Assembly (NCBI RefSeq): GCF_904846055.1
Contig: NZ_CAJGYV010000001.1
Coordinates: 930,001 to 994,000 of the forward strand
DNA: 64,000 nucleotides
Direction: 5' to 3'
Source of the DNA: Psychrobacter ciconiae
Lineage (GTDB): Bacteria; Pseudomonadota; Gammaproteobacteria; Pseudomonadales; Moraxellaceae
Position numbers and translations under genes: made by a program. The notes under the pieces are model-generated. The model did no database searches, was not told the DNA's origin, and saw only the letters and a program-made list of their open reading frames with translations. This document shows positions 58,164-64,000 of the stretch, piece by piece (within the stretch, counting starts at the first letter, position 1; each line of letters begins with the position of its first letter).

Positions 58164-59042
58164 TTAAGCACCGCCAAAAGTATCACAGGATTCTATATTG
58201 CCAGAATTTAAACCGCGACTGAACCACTCAACCCGCTGCTGACTTGTGCCATGGGTAAAGTTATCAGGAACGACAGCTCGACCACTGGCTTGCGCGAGTC
58301 TATCATCACCGATTTGGCTGGCGGCATTGATGGCTTCCTCAACGTCGCCGGCTTCTAAAAACCCAATCCGCTGCTCGTTACGATTTGCCCAAACTCCTGC
58401 AAAGCAGTCCGCCTGCAGCTCTTGATAAACCGATAATCTATTTGCTTCAGCAGGACTTACACGTCTTGCCGCTTCATTCACTTGTTGAGTGATGCCAAGT
58501 AACGTTTGGACGTGGTGACCAACTTCATGGGCAATCACATAAGCTTCGGCAAAATCCCCTGCCCGACCTTGATTTTCGCTATCTCCTGAACCTTGTTGAT
58601 CGCCAACGATTCCTAAATTTTGGCGCATTTCCACAAAAAATGAGGTGTCCAAATAAACCGTTTGGTCACTTGGGCAATAAAAAGGTCCGGTTGCTGATGT
58701 TGCCGCCCCGCAAGCTGAACTGATCTGACCATTAAATAAAATCAGCTGAGGCTCGCGGTACGTCTCGCCTGCATCACGAAATACCTGACCCCAAACCAGC
58801 TCAGTGTCTCTTAATACCACCTTAACAAAACGCTCATCGCGGGTATCATCACCTGCAGGCTCGGTGCTCGTGGCTTTGCCACCTGCAATGCTTTCGCCAG
58901 TTTGCAAAGCAGTAATAGGATTTACCCCAAAAACCAACCACAAAATCCCCGCAATAATAATGCCGCCAATACCGCCGCCCATAAGCTTTCCGCCGCTACT
59001 GGTGCGGACATTTGAGCTACCCTCTCGACCTTGCCATTTCAT
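58164..59042 (-). CDS. YpfJ-type neutral zinc metallopeptidase
   Basis: Start 59042 has GGAG upstream and gives 292 residues beginning MKWQGREGSSNVRTSSG, the family start. One membrane helix lies at about 24-40 (GIGGIIIAGILWLVFGV). The zinc motif HEVGHH gives His172, Glu173 and His176, with a third ligand expected in YQELQADCFAG. Cys111 and Cys123 may form a disulfide, which suits a periplasmic catalytic domain. The family is widespread and its substrates are unknown. Confidence 0.92.
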   Translation of the reverse strand: MKWQGREGSSNVRTSSGGKLMGGGIGGIIIAGILWLVFGVNPITALQTGESIAGGKATSTEPAGDDTRDERFVKVVLRDTELVWGQVFRDAGETYREPQLILFNGQISSACGAATSATGPFYCPSDQTVYLDTSFFVEMRQNLGIVGDQQGSGDSENQGRAGDFAEAYVIAHEVGHHVQTLLGITQQVNEAARRVSPAEANRLSVYQELQADCFAGVWANRNEQRIGFLEAGDVEEAINAASQIGDDRLAQASGRAVVPDNFTHGTSQQRVEWFSRGLNSGNIESCDTFGGA

Positions 59043-59494
59043 ATCATTCTCCTTTTTTATTGTTTTTATCAAAACGTCCTTTGCTGACGGCAATAAAATC
59101 TTGAATCTACTTAATTTAAGCGGTAAAAAACGACGTCTTAACCTGAGAAATCGCCATAAACGCTAAGTTACCACCTTTTAAGAACCATAAATTAAGAACC
59201 ATAAATTTCTCATGATTTTAAAAATAACCATCAAAATCAACAGCGATAAATGAATTATACGAAGTTTGAAGCGTTCTGCTGTATAGTATTTGGTACAAAA
59301 ACAAAATATCACTTCTTTATTTACTACTTTATTGTTACTGAATCGTACAAACACTTTTCTTTTCTTAAAAAACAATATAGAATGCACGAAAGCTGAGTAG
59401 CTGTAACTAATGAGTGGTTGAGTCTCTGAATATTTCAGGAACTCAGCTCTTTTTTGTGCATCTACTGCTCAATTCAATCCCCGGAGAATACCAA
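59043..59494. other. Intergenic region between metallopeptidase and acidic lipoprotein
   Basis: About 450 bp. It holds an exact 14-bp direct duplication (59179-59192 and 59193-59206, unit TAAGAACCATAAAT), a TATAGA -10-like box (59376-59381) and the long leader hairpin (59384-59459) of the next gene. Confidence 0.6.
59384..59459 (+). promoter_or_regulatory. Long-range hairpin in the leader of the acidic lipoprotein gene
   Basis: GCAC.AAAGCTGAGT (59384-59398) pairs with ACTCAGCT.TTT..GTGC (59441-59459): an 8-bp perfect core extended by AAA/TTT and GCAC/GTGC. The loop holds a small CTGA/TCAG hairpin. The 5' arm starts about where transcription from the TATAGA box would start, so the stem may sit at the very 5' end of the mRNA. 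A T run inside the 3' arm also gives it an attenuator look. Confidence 0.5.
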
Positions 59495-59839
59495 ATGAAA
59501 CTTAAGTTAATTGCTTTAGCCGCTATTATGACTGCCTCAATGGGCTTAACTGCTTGCGATAGCAACAAAGAAAACGCTGCTGAAGATTTAGCTGACGCGC
59601 AAGAAAACGTTCAAGACGCTCAAGAAGAGCTAAATGACGCTAATGCAGAAGGTCAACCAACTGCTGAAGCTGAAGTTGCCACTGCTGAAGCTGAAACTGC
59701 AGTCGCTGAAGCAGAAGCTGCGGCTGAAACTGCAGAAGCAGCTCCAGCTGACGCAACTACTGAAACTGTAGTTGTTGAAGAAGACCCAGCCGCTGTTGAA
59801 GCTGCTGACGCTGTTGTGGTTGAAGAGCCAGCTCAGTAA
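59495..59839 (+). CDS. Acidic Ala/Glu-rich lipoprotein
   Basis: A 114-residue protein from the ATG at 59495, which has CGGAGA upstream. The signal ends in the lipobox LTAC (Cys near 19). The mature part is nearly all Ala, Glu, Asp, Thr and Val. It begins with a coiled-coil-like EDLADAQENVQDAQEELNDANAEG and continues into AEAE repeats. No family is recognised; it may be an abundant envelope lipoprotein. It has a structured leader and a strong terminator, which hints at high expression. Confidence 0.82.
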   Translation: MKLKLIALAAIMTASMGLTACDSNKENAAEDLADAQENVQDAQEELNDANAEGQPTAEAEVATAEAETAVAEAEAAAETAEAAPADATTETVVVEEDPAAVEAADAVVVEEPAQ

Positions 59840-59861
59840 TATTATTGATTGTCAATAATGC

Positions 59862-59891
59862 AAAAAAAAGAGAGCCTTGGCTCTCTTTTTT
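59862..59891 (+). terminator. Terminator after the acidic lipoprotein gene
   Basis: GAGAGC and GCTCTC with flanking A and T runs form a compact hairpin ending in a long T tract. Confidence 0.85.
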
Positions 59892-59976
59892 CTTGCCGTT
59901 AGCTTTTGCTCGCCATAAAAAAAGCAGCAAGAATATCGTCTCACTGCTCATTAAAAGCTTTCACCAGTCAAAAAAT

Positions 59977-60000
59977 TTCGCTATTTCGCTATTTCGCTAT
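59977..60000. repeat. Three 8-bp tandem repeats
   Basis: TTCGCTAT occurs three times in a row just downstream of ihfA. No function is evident. Confidence 0.8.
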
Positions 60001-60012
60001 GTTACTACACAG

Positions 60013-60318
60013 CTAGGCTTGTTTGTCGAACAGCTGCGCGTCAATTTGTTGGCGAAATTTTTGACCTGTCTTAAAGGTCACCACGCGCCGCGCCGAGACA
60101 TTGACGGGCTCACCGGTTTTTGGGTTGCGACCGGGTCGGCTGTTTTTATCTTTTAATTCAAAATTTCCAAATCCTGAAAGCTTAACTTCTTTGCCCTCAA
60201 TCAAGCTGTCTGACAACTCTTCAAAAAAGTTCTCGACGAGGCAGCGACCTTCTTGTCGAGTCAGGTTCAAGCGCTGCATCAAGTGCTCAATCATGTCAGA
60301 TTTGGTTAACGTACTCAC
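60013..60318 (-). CDS. ihfA: Integration host factor alpha subunit
   Basis: DNA-bending nucleoid protein that works as a heterodimer with IHF-beta. The 101 residues contain the HU/IHF signature [22 protein letters not shown] with the intercalating Pro in the arm, and the start [20 protein letters not shown] fits IHF-alpha. It begins with GTG (60316-60318) and has AGGAG upstream. It lies 176 bp after pheT on the same strand, the usual pheS-pheT-ihfA order. Confidence 0.95.
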   Translation of the reverse strand: MSTLTKSDMIEHLMQRLNLTRQEGRCLVENFFEELSDSLIEGKEVKLSGFGNFELKDKNSRPGRNPKTGEPVNVSARRVVTFKTGQKFRQQIDAQLFDKQA

Positions 60319-60494
60319 AGTACCGCTCCTATTAGGTCATTAGGTGGTTTATTGGCAGGAAACGACTAAAGGTTGCTATTATAAAGGGTTTTTGTAAATT
60401 AATTAAGTCTTTAAACGATAAAACCCTTTATTAATAATTAGTTAGCAGCAGCTAATTATTTTAACTGCTGCCTTTAACATTCATTTAAACCCGC

Positions 60495-62903
60495 TTAGCT
60501 GTCGCGAAGTTTGGCGTTAAATGCTGTGGTCAATGCCGCAATCACGTTATCAGTAATCACTTTGACGGTATCATCAGCAAGGGTTTGCGACGAGTCTTGC
60601 AAGATCAATGCAAATGCCAAGGATCGCTGATTATCAGGGACATTACTGCCTTGATAAACGTCAAACAGCCACAGATCAACCAGCGCACGTCCTGCTGCTT
60701 GACGGATACTGGCGCTAATTTCTTGGACGCTGATTTGGTCATCAACCAAAATGGCAATATCGCGGCGAACTTGCGGAAATTTACTTGGGCTGCTGATGGC
60801 CTGTTTTTCTCGGTGTAGCATTTGCAGCGGCAATAGGTTTAATTGCGCCACCCAAGTGGTCGGTAAGTCAAGGGCTTTTGCCACACTTGGATGCAGTTGA
60901 CCAAGCCAGCCGATAAAGGTGTCGTCAATGTAGAGCATGGCACTTTGACCTGGGTGTAAAAACGCTAAAGTGCTGCGCTCATAACGGATTCGGCTTGGGT
61001 CAAGGTTGGCGACAAATAGCTGCTCAACATCATGCTTTAAATCAAAAAAATCCATGGCGCGATTTTGATAGGCTTGCTCATTAAATACATCGCCAAAAGC
61101 AACAAGAGCAATGCTTGGCGTTTGTACCAAATCGCTGATACTCTTACCAACAAAGCTTAACCCCGTTTCAAAAAAACGTAGCCTTGATTGCTGACGGTTG
61201 AGGTTGTATTGAACGCAGGGCAGCAAGCTTGATAACAAAGTTCGGCGCATCACTGCCAAATCACTTGAGATTGGGTTGGCAAGCGCCAGCACCTCGCCCA
61301 AGTTATCATCATTAAGCAGCGCTTCGATTTTGGCATCACTAAAGCTGAAGCTGATCGCCTCCATGTAGCCAACATCAACCAGCGCAAGCTTCATATCATG
61401 GGTTAAGTCAGCGCTGTCGTCGTAATCCATGCTCACTTGCAGCTTTGGCAAGGTGCTTGGGATATTGTTGTAGCCAAAAATACGCGCAATCTCTTCAATC
61501 AAGTCCTCTTTGATATTCATATCAAAGCGAAAGCTTGGCGGCGTACAAATAAGAGCGTCATCAGTAGCCGTGACCGCAAATTCAAGCCGCGTTAGTATAT
61601 CAATGATGTCATCACAAGCGATCTCAATCCCTAAAACCTCAGCAACCTTGGTCAAAGGCAAGGTGATTGGGTTGCGAGTTGGTAGCTGATTTAAGCTTTC
61701 AGCGGTGCTTAATTGACCAACGGTTGCCCCTGAAACGCTCGCAATCAGCTCACAAGCTCGCGCAATTGCAAGCTTTGGCAATTCAAAATCCACGCCCCGC
61801 TCAAAGCGCTGAGAGGCATCAGTATGCAGCCCAAAGCGGCGAGCGCGACCAGCAATGGCAAGCGGGCTAAAAAATGCGCTTTCAAGGACAACATTGATCG
61901 TGGTGTCACTGACGCTGCCGCGTTTTGCACCCATAATTCCGGCTAATGCCAACACGCCCTCATCATCAGCAATGACCAATTCATCCCCCAACAAGGTGAT
62001 TTCTTGATCGTTTAACAACGTGACCGACTCTCCTGATAACGCCTGTCGAACTTGAATGTCACCTTTAATCGCATCGGCGTCAAACGCATGCAGCGGCTGA
62101 CCAAGCTCCATCAATACATAGTTGGTCACATCAACCAAAAAGTTATGGTTGCGAAGACCGGATTGCAGCAAAGCATCCACCAGCCATTTTGGTGAATCCA
62201 CGCTGCGATCGATATTACTCAAAGGTTGCAGCAGATAACGTGGGCACGCCTCAACCGCACTGACCTTAACTTGCGGCGCTATCAATTGCTCATCGGTAAC
62301 TAACCCTGCACTACCGACCAACGGTGGGGTCATAGGCAACTGATTAATTACGGCAATCTCACGGGCAACACCACGAACGCTAAAGCAATCGCCGCGATTT
62401 GGAGTGATTGAGATGTCAAAAATCTCATTATCCAAACCCAAATAATCGCGAATATCAGCACCAATAGGCGCATCACTTGGCAATTCAAGCAAACCATCAA
62501 TGCTATCGATTAAATCAATTTCTGAAGCGCCGCAAAGCATACCGTTTGACGCCACGCCCCGAAGCTTGCTTTTTTTAATTTTAAAGCCTTTACCATCATC
62601 GCTTGGCAGCACCGCCCCAACCATTGCCACCGGCGCTTTCATGCCAACGCTGACATTAGGAGCGCCGCAAACGATTTGTAATAGCTCATCACCACCGACA
62701 TTGACCTGAGTCACCCGCAGCTTATCGGCGTCCGGATGCGGGGCGACGTCCATCACCTCACCGACCACCACGCCGCTAAAATCGCGAGCAACCTTATAGC
62801 GATCATCAATCTCAAGCCCTGCCATGGTCAGCTGATCCGCCAATTGCTCACTGCTATTGTTCGGGTTGACCCACTGCCGAAGCCATTGTTCGCTGATTTT
62901 CAT
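60495..62903 (-). CDS. pheT: Phenylalanyl-tRNA synthetase beta subunit
   Basis: Forms the alpha2-beta2 enzyme that charges tRNA-Phe. The 802 residues contain the EMAP/tRNA-binding domain (about 39-150, with VVVGEVMDVAPHPDADKLRV), the B3/B4 editing domain (about 210-375), a B5 domain (about 400-470), the catalytic-like core, and the C-terminal anticodon-binding FDX-ACB domain (about 705-800, SSPSKFPQVRRDIAILVDD). It follows pheS by 65 bp and should be cotranscribed. Confidence 0.97.
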   Translation of the reverse strand: MKISEQWLRQWVNPNNSSEQLADQLTMAGLEIDDRYKVARDFSGVVVGEVMDVAPHPDADKLRVTQVNVGGDELLQIVCGAPNVSVGMKAPVAMVGAVLPSDDGKGFKIKKSKLRGVASNGMLCGASEIDLIDSIDGLLELPSDAPIGADIRDYLGLDNEIFDISITPNRGDCFSVRGVAREIAVINQLPMTPPLVGSAGLVTDEQLIAPQVKVSAVEACPRYLLQPLSNIDRSVDSPKWLVDALLQSGLRNHNFLVDVTNYVLMELGQPLHAFDADAIKGDIQVRQALSGESVTLLNDQEITLLGDELVIADDEGVLALAGIMGAKRGSVSDTTINVVLESAFFSPLAIAGRARRFGLHTDASQRFERGVDFELPKLAIARACELIASVSGATVGQLSTAESLNQLPTRNPITLPLTKVAEVLGIEIACDDIIDILTRLEFAVTATDDALICTPPSFRFDMNIKEDLIEEIARIFGYNNIPSTLPKLQVSMDYDDSADLTHDMKLALVDVGYMEAISFSFSDAKIEALLNDDNLGEVLALANPISSDLAVMRRTLLSSLLPCVQYNLNRQQSRLRFFETGLSFVGKSISDLVQTPSIALVAFGDVFNEQAYQNRAMDFFDLKHDVEQLFVANLDPSRIRYERSTLAFLHPGQSAMLYIDDTFIGWLGQLHPSVAKALDLPTTWVAQLNLLPLQMLHREKQAISSPSKFPQVRRDIAILVDDQISVQEISASIRQAAGRALVDLWLFDVYQGSNVPDNQRSLAFALILQDSSQTLADDTVKVITDNVIAALTTAFNAKLRDS

Positions 62904-62968
62904 AAATATCTCGAATCATTATTAAAAAGCAAATCTTACTTGCTAAAGATAGGGTTTAATTAAGCCGT

Positions 62969-64000
<1,032 letters not shown>

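Noticed and set aside
59977..60000. TTCGCTAT triplet as a CRISPR or iteron array
   Set aside because: The units are 8 bp and directly abut with no spacers, so simple slippage is enough to explain them.

Overview
The window reads as ordinary chromosome of a Moraxellaceae gammaproteobacterium, most likely Psychrobacter or a close relative. The basis is the 16S text read on the minus strand, the gene set (CmoA/CmoB, RapA, IHF-alpha, ETF-QO, DUF485-ActP, a 422-residue Rho, pheS-pheT-ihfA order), the moderate GC content and alanine-rich proteins. The genus is inferred from memory of the family, not from a search. No plasmid, prophage, CRISPR array or obvious defence island is visible.

Layout. 1-9.6 kb: argS (5' part), a DUF2788 membrane peptide, the cmoA-cmoB tRNA wobble-modification pair, msrA, a TPMT-type methyltransferase, an MltB-like lytic transglycosylase, a small acidic protein, a DUF4062-like protein, and DUF1285-murI. 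9.9-16.4 kb: ETF-ubiquinone oxidoreductase, the DUF485/ActP acetate uptake pair, a rhomboid protease and a 5'-nucleotidase. 16.4-22.2 kb: a complete rRNA operon on the minus strand (16S, tRNA-Ile, tRNA-Ala, 23S, 5S) with a strong terminator and three tandem promoter-like sequences. 22.2-25.4 kb: a uracil-DNA glycosylase-family protein divergent from upp, an unknown protein, and an NMT1/THI5-like binding protein without a signal peptide. 25.4-27.2 kb: the only clearly accessory stretch. It holds a structured inverted repeat, an IS630-family insertion sequence whose transposase is split at an A9 run, two unrecognised small AT-rich reading frames, and five perfect copies of a 14-bp repeat between them. 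27.2-64 kb: DUF1653, tyrS, anmK, fabF, a coiled-coil acidic protein, an M24 aminopeptidase, lnt and corC, a DUF4105 protein, a lipoprotein with ycgN, a dienelactone hydrolase, DUF2339, rbgA, a GIY-YIG protein, mutY, tesB, rapA, a 2-hydroxyacid dehydrogenase, an RluA-family synthase, trxA, rho, a glycine-zipper lipoprotein, a YpfJ-type metallopeptidase, an acidic Ala-rich lipoprotein, ihfA, pheT and the 3' bulk of pheS.

Functional threads: translation (rRNA, tRNA, ArgS, TyrS, PheST, CmoAB, RbgA, RluA), transcription and DNA upkeep (Rho, RapA, IHF, MutY, UDG-like), cell wall and envelope (MurI, AnmK, lytic transglycosylase, Lnt, several lipoproteins), and acetate or fatty-acid metabolism (ActP, FabF, TesB, ETF-QO).

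I found no convincing new multi-gene system. The best leads are the small AT-rich cassette with its 14-bp repeats next to IS630, a CAAGCGGTCAT-like word that occurs only between genes and resembles a DNA uptake signal, and several 5'-leader hairpins. Coordinates, motifs and repeat counts were read by eye; no database search was possible.
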